Part shown: positions 1 to 10,700 of the stretch, piece after piece
How the letters are laid out: each line of letters starts with the position of its first letter
Position numbering within the stretch: the stretch's first letter is position 1
Source: Cladopsammia gracilis
Taxonomy: Eukaryota; Cnidaria; Anthozoa; Scleractinia; Dendrophylliidae
Reading direction: 5' to 3'
DNA: 64,000 nt
Assembly (NCBI GenBank): GCA_022457155.1
Contig: JAJGOT010000464.1
Coordinates: 62,001 to 126,000 of the forward strand
Position numbers and translations under genes: made by a program
The notes under the pieces: generated by a model
What the model saw: the letters and a program-made list of their open reading frames with translations, nothing else
Databases searched by the model: none
What the model was told of the DNA's origin: nothing

Positions 1-75
1 CAGACTAGGTCATCTCAAGGGGGAGGGGGGGGGGGTGCGCACCCCCTGCACCCTCCCCCTAGATCCGCCCCTGCA
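1..75. repeat. G/C-rich low-complexity end of an interspersed repeat
   Basis: A G-run and a C-rich stretch flank a short palindrome (gtgcgcac) followed by a CTAGATCCGCCCC-type motif. Related G-run sequences beside 'ggatc' or 'gcggacc' motifs occur near 21430-21485, 45760-45810 and 49820. This looks like the edge of a repeat that starts before the window. Confidence 0.35.
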
Positions 76-240
76 CTTTACTAAAGCATTTGTCTGTTGA
101 GATCCCCTCCCCCCTGAAATTCCCAATGACTTTCTATGGGAGGGTATCAGGATACAGCTGTATTTCCTGAAACCACACATGGTTAAATTAAACTATTGAT
201 CTTCCTTGTTGTCTAAATTTATTTGATCTATTTGTGATAG

Positions 241-3200
241 GAACCAGGCCAAAAGGAACCATCACCAATGAATGCTGTGCTCAGAAAAATGTTAATCTGT
301 GTGCCGTGTGTAACTGTTATTCTGCTTGCTGGTTCGAACTTCCCAATTTCCAGGAATGGAGGTAACTTGTGTGTCTAACCCTTTTATTACAAAGCATACA
401 CTGATGCTTACAATTAACCCTTTGACACCCAAGAGTGCCACATCAAAATTTAAGAAAAATCTCAAATTTCATCTTGTAAAATATTAAAAACAAATGGTAC
501 CATGCCGGCAAAAGAACTGCCAAAGAGGTTTAATCTGTCTGAATGGTCACACCATAGGGTTTCGTCCACAGACTCAAAAGTTAGAACTACAGAACATGTC
601 TCCATAATTGACTCTGGGAGTGAAAGGGATAAATTAGTCCTCAATTTCTTTTTCCAAACTATCCAAACACTAACAGCCCCACAGGAAATGCTGATGAATA
701 TAATCATTCAAATGGTTACACTGTAAAATGTAATCCACAGACTCACTGAAAAGTTAGTAGCATTTACCTGAATCAATTTTCTACCCAGATAGAGAAAAGG
801 TTTTAAATAGTTCAAATTAATGAAGAAGGAAAAAAAAAACATTTTGATGAAGAAAACATCCATGGTTTGTGTCAGGAGTCAACTAATAATCAGAGAAAAA
901 TATATGCGAACTGAAGATGAGATATAAAAAAATAAAATATTGTTCTTTTTTTCATATAGGTTTTTCAGTATAGAAGCGTCCTATATTTCGTTCAAAAAAT
1001 GTGAGCTGGTAATTGCAACAGCTAGATTTCCATCCCTTTAAAGGCCCGTTTACACAGGCGATTTTTTGTGAAATTTTGCCGCACTTGTCGATGCAATTTT
1101 TGTCGCGCGCAAGTTGCATCTTCAAATGGCATGTGTAAACGGGCGGAAATTTCAGTGCGATTTGGGCGCGATTTGTCGCGCGATGTCGCAGAGGTGACGC
1201 AACTTGACGGCAATTTTTGGGAAATCACAGCAAATCAAAGCAAATGTCGCACCCGAATCGCACAGAAATCGCCGCTAGTTTACACTTGCGACAAAAGTTG
1301 TATTGGTGAGCGCGACAAAAATCGCATCAAAATCGCATGTGTCAACGGGCCTTAACCAGGAAGTACCTGAATAACTTAACGATCGTTTGTACCGTTTTTT
1401 TTTTATTTGCAGATCAAGAGTTCATGCATTCTCATCATCTTCTCTGGAGATTTGCATACTCTTATATCTCCATACTTGTTATTAGAATGCGTTATTACTT
1501 CGCTTTTAAAATGGGTAAGAAACAATCCCCTCTTACTGATGTTTCCGGCTCCAGTCCGTCTCGTAAGCCTGGAGTAGGAGAAACAGACTGGATTTTACAC
1601 TGTCAGGTTCATACATTGTTTTACAGTTTGTTTCATTCAAAACTGCGGCTTCCAAAAACTGTTCCCTTACGTTTTAAGCCAACAAATGTTTATCAAAAAG
1701 ATCTAGTCAGACAAAGAAACATTTTCAAATAACAAAATTGGGAACGCATGCCAATAATTTATCCTATGGGTCAACGATAAATTTGCATTTAATAGCACTC
1801 GTAACTGCTGTCCGTTTCAATCGTCTTCGAAATGAAGCCATATGTACCGTATTTGTAGCGTTTACTGCAGAATTGTGCCTTGTGTATTTGTACAAATTGT
1901 TATTTCAGAATCTTTAATGACTTTTAGCCAGGCAATGGAAAGATTTGTTGAAGCGTGCTCATAGCGTGGAACAGTCCCTTTACTCAGTTTTGTAAGAACC
2001 TTTTTTAGCCTAGTTTTGTTTTCTTTACATTCAAAAGTATGATTTACTGAAAAAATATACCATTTATCTTAAGAACATGATGATAACGTTTTAAGGCTCA
2101 AATGGTAAAAAAACTAAGAACGTTTAGCCCTGCCTCAAACTCGTCTCTCGTGTTGCATGCAGGCTCAGTGCAAACACGCACGCGTTGTATCTTCAAAGAT
2201 AGACAACCATAACATTAGAGCGTTCAATAACTCAGGATTACTTTTTTTTAGCTGAAGCTGTAAATAACATGGGTGGATTAGGATTTAATGGTTATGATGA
2301 GAATGGAAAATCCAAGTGGGATCGCATTACTAATGTCAACATTCTTAAACTTGAGGTACGTGCTTTAGAAAGGCAATGGATTTCTTTGAAAAAATATTCA
2401 GCGAGTTTATTGACTTTGATATTCTGTTGTCGTTTTGCTTTGCTTTCTGCAGTTTGCGACAAATTTGAAGGAAGTTTTAGATAACTGGAATATCTGTACG
2501 GTTTTGTGGTTAAGAAGGTAAGTTGGTATTATCGCCTTTCCTTTCCCTTTTTACCATGCGCGAAAATCCCGCTAGTGTGTATGCAAAGCCTGACACCGTC
2601 CTGCCGAAATAGCAAAATTTCGCTTAGCTTATTTCCTCGTTATATCGCCAAATGCCACCAAATATACAACTTAGTTGGATAAAAAGATTCTATAGAGCAA
2701 AACAAAAGCAGTAGTTTGAAGATAATGTGCAGGATTGCAAGGATTGAAGTGGATAACAGTTCATGAAATTTGATTTATTGACGTGCAGTCAAGGAATCAA
2801 ACTTGCCATTCTTGTGAAATTTTGACTTTTCTAGCCATTATTTTGTCTGTTTAGTTCATATTTCTTTGCTTCTATCACTTTTGGCGATGGTTTCTTCCAA
2901 TTTCAAAATAATAAAGTGAGCTTAAAGCAAGCTCCTGGCCATAATCATAAAAATACGACATTTCAGCCGGGACAGTGTCTCTTTAACAATATTCTGCTTC
3001 AAAAAATGCTCTTTCAGGTGTGTGTATGACCGAGTCCCATATCACCGGACGTTGGCCGTGTTTGTATTGTCAGCTTTTTGGCATGGGTTCTACCCAGGAT
3101 ACTACATGGCATTCCTTACCTGTGGAATGATGGTTGAAGCGGCAAGGAAGGTACATATTTTGTAGTCCATAACAATTACTTTTTAAAAAGAAGTAAAAAA

Positions 3201-4556
3201 TTATAAAGGACGTTTTCTTTCAGTGCAGGTGTTTAATCGACAGAAAAGCAAGTGGAAAGAAGGCGCAGGAAAATCCATGAAGCGTAATAAATCAAAAACA
3301 GGAATTCCGGCCAAGACGTACAACCTGTGTCAAGCGCGGAAAACAGGCAACCGCTGACAAGAGCGGGAACACATGCTGTCAATGGCAGGCAGCCAAACGC
3401 GGGAAAACTGCACCCGGTACCAAGCGCGGGAAGACTTACTTGCGATCGGTGTCAAACGTGGGAAACCGTAACCGGTGCATAGAACGGGCAAACATAAAAC
3501 CGCCGCCAAACATAATAAAACGATCTTTTTTCGCTTCGCCCCCGCCTGGCAAAGATAATACAACAATTTCTCTCTTATTGGATAGAGCAAGGTTTTTTTG
3601 TTGTTGCGTAATTCTCGGTTAACGTAAAAGAAACGCAACTAAAGCTGCACGGGGAAAGTTTTTCTAAACTCCAATTGAAAATTCATTTGTTTTCACTCCT
3701 TAGGTTCGACGAGTTTGCAGGCCTTTATTTCAGAGGTCACGTGCCACTTCTATTTCGTATGACGTCATGACATGCGTTGCAACCATGTTTTGTTTGACGT
3801 TTACCACCGTCCCATTTGTGGCTCTGGAATTGAGGATCGGCGTCGCGTATTGGCGGTAAAATTGTTTTCCTTTTTGTCCAATTTGTTTAATTTGTCTGTG
3901 ACTGAATTGTCCAGGAGCTGTGTTCGAAGGGTTGGCTTTTCAAGTTCAAATGAGGAAAAGTTACCATCTTGTGTTCACGTTCTCCATAAAACCTATAATT
4001 TGATCATTTGACGTTGTTGTTTTGCAGTGAAAGGCAAATAAATGTTCCAAAATATAGTACTGTTACTGTAAAATTTTTAACCCTTTAACTCCAAAGAGTC
4101 GCAAGAAAAATCCTAAATTTCGTTTTGTAAAATATTGGAAAACAAATGGTACCATATAAAAGTACTACCGAAGACGTTTCATTTGAATGGTCACACCACC
4201 ATAGGATTTCGTCTACAGACTCAGAAGTTAAAACTGCATTACATGTTTCCATAATGGCTATGGGAATGAAAGGGTTAATTGTCATGTATTAATCCTCACG
4301 TGTTTTTGTTTTTCGCAGTTCAATGTATTGCTTTGGTCATTTCTTGTGCCTGGTTCCAATTCTTTTCATGAATGCTGGCAAAACCAAGAAGCAGGGAAAG
4401 GACAAAGAAATTAAAGAAGAAAATGAAGAAACAGGCGCACAGAAGGACACGACAAAATACGATGATCTTACCGAACTTCGTAATAGGGTCAACAGGAAAC
4501 TAGAAATGCTCAAGGAGAACTTAATGTGGGGTCTGAGAATGGCTGGAATGAGATGA
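241..4556 (+). CDS. MBOAT1/2: MBOAT1/2-type lysophospholipid acyltransferase, 3' half (copy C)
   Basis: A multi-pass ER acyltransferase that transfers acyl-CoA chains to lysophospholipids (family knowledge). Seven exons are visible: 241-361, 1413-1514, 2252-2355, 2453-2517, 3018-3150, 3704-3855 and 4319-4556, with stop TGA at 4554-4556. All have AG acceptors and GT donors, and the phases agree. The first exon carries the EPSP motif. The exon at 2252 encodes GGLGFNGYDENGK. The exon at 2453 encodes the catalytic-type DNWN asparagine region. The exon at 3018 encodes the catalytic histidine in FWHGFYPGYY. The last exon has a final membrane segment and a tail rich in Lys and Glu (KKQGKDKEIKEENEE). 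The 5' exons lie before the window. It is tail-to-tail with copy A. The exon at 241 joins what are two exons in copies A and B, and the exon at 3018 is 12 bases shorter than theirs. The assignment to MBOAT1/2 rests on remembered family pattern. Confidence 0.85.
414..638. mobile_element. TTAA-flanked MITE, 'TTAACCCTTT' family
   Basis: The ends read TTAACCCTTT at the left and, in inverted form, gagtgaaagggataaatt at the right. The interior contains a block (caaatggtaccatgc, tggtcacaccatagg, cagactcaaaagttagaac) that recurs at 4077-4278, 46196-46834 and 49180-49365. It lies in an intron of copy C. No transposase is present. Confidence 0.6.
1038..1355. mobile_element. TTAA-flanked MITE with AGGCCCGTTTACAC termini
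   Basis: Both ends carry TTAA. The terminal inverted repeats are AGGCCCGTTTACAC at the left and GTGTCAACGGGCCT at the right. The interior is rich in 'gcgatttttgtcgcgc' palindromic pieces and has no transposase. TTAA target sites suggest mobilisation by a piggyBac-type transposase (inference). Confidence 0.7.
3320..3500. repeat. degenerate minisatellite of 'caagcgcgggaaa' motifs
   Basis: Variants of caa(g/a)cg(c/t)ggga(a) recur about every 30-35 bases within the sixth intron of copy C. The motif resembles the 'gcgcgggaaaacgcg' segment of the AATC-rich MITE family seen near 19620, 37560 and 54515. Confidence 0.4.
4077..4278. mobile_element. TTAA-flanked MITE, 'TTAACCCTTT' family, compact copy
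   Basis: The left end reads TTAACCCTTTAACTCC and the right end is its inverse, gggaatgaaagggTTAA. It carries the same interior block as 414-638. It sits in the last intron of copy C, just upstream of the final exon. Confidence 0.65.
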
Positions 4557-4685
4557 ATGGAATGAGATGAATGAATAAAATGAGATGAATGGCTGTAACG
4601 AGATAAGGGGTGGAATAAGATGAATGGATGGAATAAGATGAATGGAAGGAATGACATGAATTGGAATGCTGGGATGAGATAAAAT
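4543..4685. repeat. degenerate minisatellite (ggaatgagatgaat) overlapping the stop of copy C
   Basis: Imperfect 10-16 base units such as ggaatgagatgaat and ggaataagatgaatgg are repeated. The last codons and the stop of copy C lie inside the first unit. An AATAAA polyadenylation-type hexamer at 4574-4579 is also within the array. Confidence 0.6.
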
Positions 4686-6368
4686 GGACCGCGCACGTGT
4701 TTAGAAACAAGAAATTTAAAATCTTTCACTTCCAAGTGTTTCAAAGTTTGAAGCTGGATAAAATAACTAAATCTCATTTTGCAAGGTATTTTATAACAAA
4801 CATGGCCACTTTATAAACCGCCCTATGTGCCTTCTGGTGCAGAGAGAATTAAGTTAAGTTATGATCACTTAAAAGTGCTGCTCAATACCTTTCATTTGAA
4901 TACATACGGTCATATTTTAGGATTTCATTCACAAACCCAAAAGCTAGGATCACCTTGTATAGCATACACATAGCAACACCCTTTAGAATGTATAAACACT
5001 ATAAATTATCGCCTTGCGACACAACACAAAAAGGACCCCAAAATTGATCGTTATCTTAATTTTAAATTAGGTATGGTAAGATAGATAAGAGATTAATATA
5101 TTGAGAATTAATAAAGTTATTTCCGCAAGGAGGTTTTATAAAAAATAAAAATACAACATTGTAAACAACTATTAGGTGTGCTGTGCGGCGAGATTTGGAC
5201 TTTCGTTGAATATTTATGCTGTAGGCTTTAGTCAGTCCGTAATTTTTGCGCGAATCCACCGAAAAAAGCGGCGAAATCTGAATTGATTGAAAATACCGCT
5301 CCAAAAGACATGAAGCAGCTGGCGTGCGTCTCCCAAAACTCCCGAAAATATTTCGGGCCCAAAAGTCGCCCGAAAGTATTTTATAACAATTTAGTTTCTA
5401 ACGAATGGCGTTGAAGTTTTTAGCCCACAAACCAGCTCAACTTGTGTAGTAAACCGGCAAAAGGTTTTATTGCTTAGCTTTCAAAATCAACAAAAACTGA
5501 ATCTTTGTTGGTAAACATTCTACGCGCAACACAGCTTTTCGGACCCGAAACATTTTCGGGACTTTCGAGAAACGCCACAGGACACCCAAGTATAATGTTT
5601 ACATAATGATATTGATGATATTTTAAAATATAATACACTGTATTGAATTTCGAACTGAACGTTTGGAGCGATTGCAGAATACCCCGCAACCCCGGGGGGT
5701 GGGGGGGGGGGACTCCCATATGTGGTCGGGCGGGGGTGCTCGTCGTATCTTTTAGGGGTTAAAATTCGGGATCTAGGTATCTTTTAGGGTATATGATGAA
5801 AAACCTTATTTTCCCAGAAAATGGTATCTTTTAAGGCGTTCCTGGCGAAAGACGAGTCGCTAGTGCCTTCCCATGTTCCTTCTGATCGTAGCTGGAATTC
5901 GAGCCCATGTATAGTCAGATCTATTTATTTCCAGCACTGTAGGCGCATTGTTCGAGCACATATTTGGTAAAAAATGGTATCTTTTAGGGGTAAAATTCTG
6001 GTTGACCACGCCCCCCTTGGTATCTTTTAGGGTTTCACTTTTTTTTCCCGACGAGCACCCCGCCCAACCACATATGGGAGTACGCCCCCCCCCCCCCCCC
6101 CCCCTGGCCCGCAACTCCTGACGTCTTCATTTACATTTGTTGGAATGCTTTTGTCGGACGAGGCATAACACAATAGGCACTTTTGTTATTCAACGAGATG
6201 CAGATAAGTTACTGCCGGGGTAATTCTGTAATGAAGCCTAACGTTTTATAAAGCAATATATAAAAACAGAATTGCTCAATAAAGTCGATGAACACTTATA
6301 AGGGTTGTTTTCTATCTTTATACTGCGTTTCAAGGCAATTTGAACGATTTTTAGTCCATCTATCTTAC
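4686..6368. other. intergenic stretch without a recognised gene
   Basis: No coding region could be supported. It contains single-copy-looking AT-rich sequence, a fragment of the 'TTAACCCTTT' repeat interior near 4890-4960, and the G-run element at 5693-6104. If the candidate first exon at 6369-6599 is real, its downstream exons should lie here on the minus strand, but I could not recognise them. Confidence 0.4.
5693..6104. mobile_element. G-run/C-run terminated inverted-repeat element
   Basis: The left end is a G-run followed by GGACTCCCATATGTGGT. The right end is ACCACATATGGGAGT followed by a C-run of about 18. Just inside, gggtgctcgtcg and cgacgagcaccc are inverted. The interior repeats 'tatcttttaggg' several times. 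Related elements lie at 16526-16925, 36275-36698, 40083-40312 and 52352-52760. Confidence 0.6.
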
Positions 6369-6599
6369 CTTGTAGTACATAACTGAAAGGAAGGAGAATT
6401 CGGTAGCTTCCGGCGTTCGAAACGCGTCAAAAAATGGATCATTTTTCGTACAAAAATAGGTGCTGCCCCTATTCTGCATCGTCGTCCTCACAGTAGAACA
6501 ACGCTTCCTTGCCTTTCTCCGAACAAATTGAACGTACCTTGTCATTATGAGGTATGAGCCACTCCACAAAATCACACAACCTTTCAAAATAGCTGCCAT
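6369..6599 (-). CDS. candidate first coding exon of an unidentified gene (77 codons)
   Basis: Reading leftward from the ATG at 6599, an open frame of 77 codons ends with AAG at a GTAAGA splice donor (6368). The peptide starts MAAILKGCVILWSGSY, a likely membrane or signal segment. A basic stretch (RRKARKR) follows, then FCTKNDPFFDAFRTPEATEF. I do not recognise the family and found no downstream exons. A decayed partial copy in the opposite orientation lies at about 22983-23110 and shares the 'ggctcat...cataatgacaaggta' segment, so the sequence is present at least twice nearby. It could be part of a small gene family or a repeat-derived frame. Confidence 0.35.
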
Positions 6600-7749
6600 G
6601 CATTAATGCGTCAAGCCGATGCGCGTCAGCACTGGGTACCAGGCTCAAATTAAACCCCTACAGGGAAGGGCACGTTCAGTTTTGTCCATGTCATTGTGGT
6701 ACCTACCACCCCATGAGGACAAAGTTGTCGCTCTCTGGTTGGCTTGGGAGGAAAATGTTCAACAACATGGAAGTTCCTGAGTATTTGTAGAATTTGTAGG
6801 AGATTCAAATATGCTTTTCTAATACACTTTTAAAAAACGCACAAAGAATGCATGTTAGCCCACATAATACTCCTGTAAGTTAAACATTAACTTACAGGAG
6901 ATAAAAAGAACAGGCAATTATGACGAAGAGTTTGCTATATTTTAGTCGACATTTAAAGGAATAACGAAAAGAAAAATATTGAAAAGGGTTTATTAAAATT
7001 CGCACAACAACATTACAATGCTTCAAAGGCCATATTTTATACCATCAACGATTTGCACATCTTTCGTATTAAACTATTCTCGAGCCATTTGAATAAATAT
7101 TTTTATTTCTAAAATTATTAGTTCGTTCTTAACCGTAAGCTCGATTTTCAAGGTATTGCAAGCCCGTAAAAAACCTGTAACTCCCTTAGCCTACCCAACG
7201 CATTGGTTCGAAGTACGTAGTTCTATGTGCGTAGTTTGTCCTATGTGGTGCTTTTGCTTCAGAGAAATTTGTCACAACAACCAGTGTGAGGTAGCTATAA
7301 TCTGCCAAGCTAGCCTCAGCATTCCCTCAACATTCCCTCCCTATTGGTAATTTGCCAGCGGTGGTGGAGCAAGCTAATGTAATTTCAAGAAACCTTTTTG
7401 ACCATTCAGACGTAATATATCAAACACGAATTTATTGTACGAATTAGAGTGTTTCTTCAGGATTTACTTAACAACGAGAAGTGGGTTGAAAACACGAGGC
7501 GCAGCAGAGATTTTTAATCCACTTTGATGTGCTTGGATACCTCTTTTGAGTGTTTGATTTAGCTTCTCAAACTATTAATAATTCAGTTGGAGAATTTCAA
7601 AGCAGAGAGTTCACCGAAGTTTAAAATAGTTAGTATAGGATATCCAAACCTCATTCACGGTAGTGACTTCCTTTGTTTTCTCTTATGGATTATTAATGAG
7701 TTTGAGAAAGTTATATTCGCTATTGAAAAGATTAGGACGATCTAATACA
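6600..7749. other. 3' flank of copy A, homologous to the flank of copy B
   Basis: No gene was recognised. The segment from about 6955 (gggtttattaaaattcgcacaacaa) to 7749 matches 23165-24194 in blocks. This marks the left side of the tandem duplication that holds copies A and B. A foldback-type fragment (gagaagtgggttgaaaa) is near 7480. Confidence 0.45.
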
Positions 7750-10700
7750 CTACGATAATTTTGCGTCGCGATGAAGGCGATACAAAGCATTGTTATTTGC
7801 CATGCGCGTTGCAGAGATATCTTTCTGGCCCTCAGTTTGCGCTCTTCCGCTGGAAGGCTGTGACGTCATTCCACCATTTGCTACTTTGGCCTCATGGGAA
7901 GGTTTTGGTTTTTCTCCGCGGATAAAAATGATGGCGCCAATCAGCAATACGTGTCCAACGAAATACGTTGACCTGGCAAGAAAATCACAAATGATGTAAA
8001 AAACGTTCGTTCCCAGCTCCCCTCTCCTAGGCGTTTTGCTCAACCTGATCTTCCACCTCCCGTGTCTAACTACCTACCCTCCATCGGCCGTCTCCCATGG
8101 GTAAGGTAGGTGGCCATTACATATCGCGGGCTCAATATATACAGCTGATCGACCCAGTGAAAATGTGCATAGTTTTTGTAATAAGTCTGTGTGCAAAACC
8201 GCTGGTAGAGAAGCCTGAAGGCTCTGGGTAGGGATGGCATGAATGGAAAATATCTTATCACGGCAATCGTCTTGGTAGTACACGGCTTATTTAATACTTT
8301 ACGGTGTTTAAATAACAACACAGTTCTAAGCTTACCTGTAGAATATTAATGAAAGGTCCAACCTCAACAAGACAAACGGTGCAAAACAGTACGATGCAAA
8401 CACCACGTTACCAACGATCCATTTGAGAAATTCAAAGAAGGCATTTATCACTGGAGAAGCGCTGCGAAAGTGATGGCCGTATGCGCGCCTCACCTGGGAA
8501 AGAACAATATAAAACTGCTGTTCAAGCTCTCATCAAGACAGTATTCAATATGTAGGGTCAGTTAGATATCTCTTACCTTTGACTTAATCAAAGGCCCCTA
8601 TTAGCCAACCCGTAAATACGAAAGAACCTTCGGACCCTCCCATCTCCTACGCGTTTTGCTTCACCGACCCCCCCCCCACCCCCACCCTCTGTGTCCAACT
8701 CCCCATCCTCCCCTCCCTCCAACGCCATCTCCATCGGAAAGGCAGGTGACCATTAGCCGCATCGCTACCTACTTTACTCGTTGCTATTATATTTAAAGCG
8801 GCTACTGCAAACACCCCCTGTGTACAACTCCCCACCCTCCCGTCTCCTACGTGTTTTGCTAAACCGACCCCCCCCAACCTTTCTGTCCAACTCCCCAACC
8901 TCTCGTCCCCCAACGCCATCCCCATCGGTTAGGCAGATGACCGTTAGCCGTATCGTTACTTACTTTTCTCGTCGCTATTACATTTAAGACGGCCACCACA
9001 AACGTTAGATAATATCCTGGATAAAAGCCATGCCATATTGTCGACACAACGTAAACCACAAAAGTCCTTTGATATGGTAGGAGATGGGGAACTCTATCGT
9101 AAACAGTCCTGTCGAAGACATGAGCGAAAACCACATCCGATAAATACCCTGCCAATTTCAATAACTAAATAATACGTGCTCATCCTAAATTAAAAAAAAA
9201 AAATCAGTTCAAATATAAATGGAACACAAGGTTGGTTCACTTTATTTCCATTACACGCGGCATTTCCTAAATAAGGTTGTCCAAACAAGTTTTTTTAAAC
9301 AGAATTTCCAAACAGGAAATGTGCGTACCATTTGCTTCTGTCTAACAATTTGAAACCATTTACCAATTTTGAACAGGCTCTAGCTAGGCATGGTACTGAA
9401 ATGAAACACGACAAATCTTTGGGAGGGATTTTGTGTCCCAGTTTCACAAACTATGGAACAAGCAGTGGAACACTGCATTACCTTTGCATCTCAATAAACA
9501 ATTAAAAAAGACAAATTTACCTTCTAAGCCAGAGGTTTGTTGTCATGTTCCAATTTTGTGCTATACTCCTAAAGTTTGTTGATGTCTGGAAGATACATTA
9601 AAGTACACGAAAATGAAGATAAACAGCACCGTATAAAACATGCAAATAATAGGCTGTGTATTTCTCGGTGTTGCGAAAACTATATTTTGTTGGTTAGCTT
9701 TTGTGTTGTGGTGTGGGTATTGTTTAGTGTCTTTTAAATCTTTTGTTTTACGTCATTTGGTGATCGCATCATTCCCAACACCAAGAAACCGCTTATGATT
9801 AAGGCACGTCACATGACATGAAGACATATGACGCGGGAATCCACCGTAGGGAAAAAGATGGCGGCTGTTCATTTTTCCACAATACCTTGCGGACCTAACA
9901 CAGCACATAAGGCACAAAGAAAGCCAAAATTTTACAATATTTGTTCCAGTACTAAGGACAATGTCTAGACTAGGTTTGAAGATTTGATAATTTTTCTTTA
10001 CATTTTTATGAACGTTGTTAAGGTTTTTGTGCGCTAAGAATTATGGGTAAATGTACCAGTCGCCATCTTTTTTCCTACCGAGGATTTCGTAATCATTCCA
10101 AATGGCCACCATCCTGGATCTCCGTTTGTTTGAACAGCGACAAAATTGAGTCAGAATTAATCAAAATAAAAAAATCTTAAACGATTTTAAAATGTAAAAT
10201 TTGAACGTTAATATAAGCTGAAAATTCAAGATTTGGGTAAACATGTTTGTCAAAATATCGTTGTCATGGTAACGCCACACGCCACGAATCTGTCACATGA
10301 AAATGTTCCCAGATGAATTTCATGAAAAGTCACAAAGTTTGCTGGGTATTGGTTAAATGCTTCTAAAGTTATAAATATTCTAAGTCAATGCGGGCACTTC
10401 CCCTCCCTCCACCTCCCTCCCTCCCCCTCCCTCCCCTCCCCTCCCTCCCCTCCCCTCCTTTCCCCCTCTACCTCCCCCCCCTCTCTCCACAGGTCTGAAT
10501 AAGGTTAAGGAGCTCATGAAAGACCACTCTTAGCTCAATCTAGACTGACCTCTAGCTCAATTGCATGAACGTTTGTTACTCCATTCCAAAGTTCTTTCCC
10601 GTTTTCATCATAGCCGTTAAAGCCCAACCCGCATGCGTTACTTCCTGCATCCGCTGTAAACGAGACAAATGTCACGAAGATGTTGTCAAACGTAGTATAT

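Noticed and set aside
8647..8925. 92-codon minus-strand frame
   Set aside because: It is a chance joining of the C-rich intron repeat with the duplicated exon 13 fragment.
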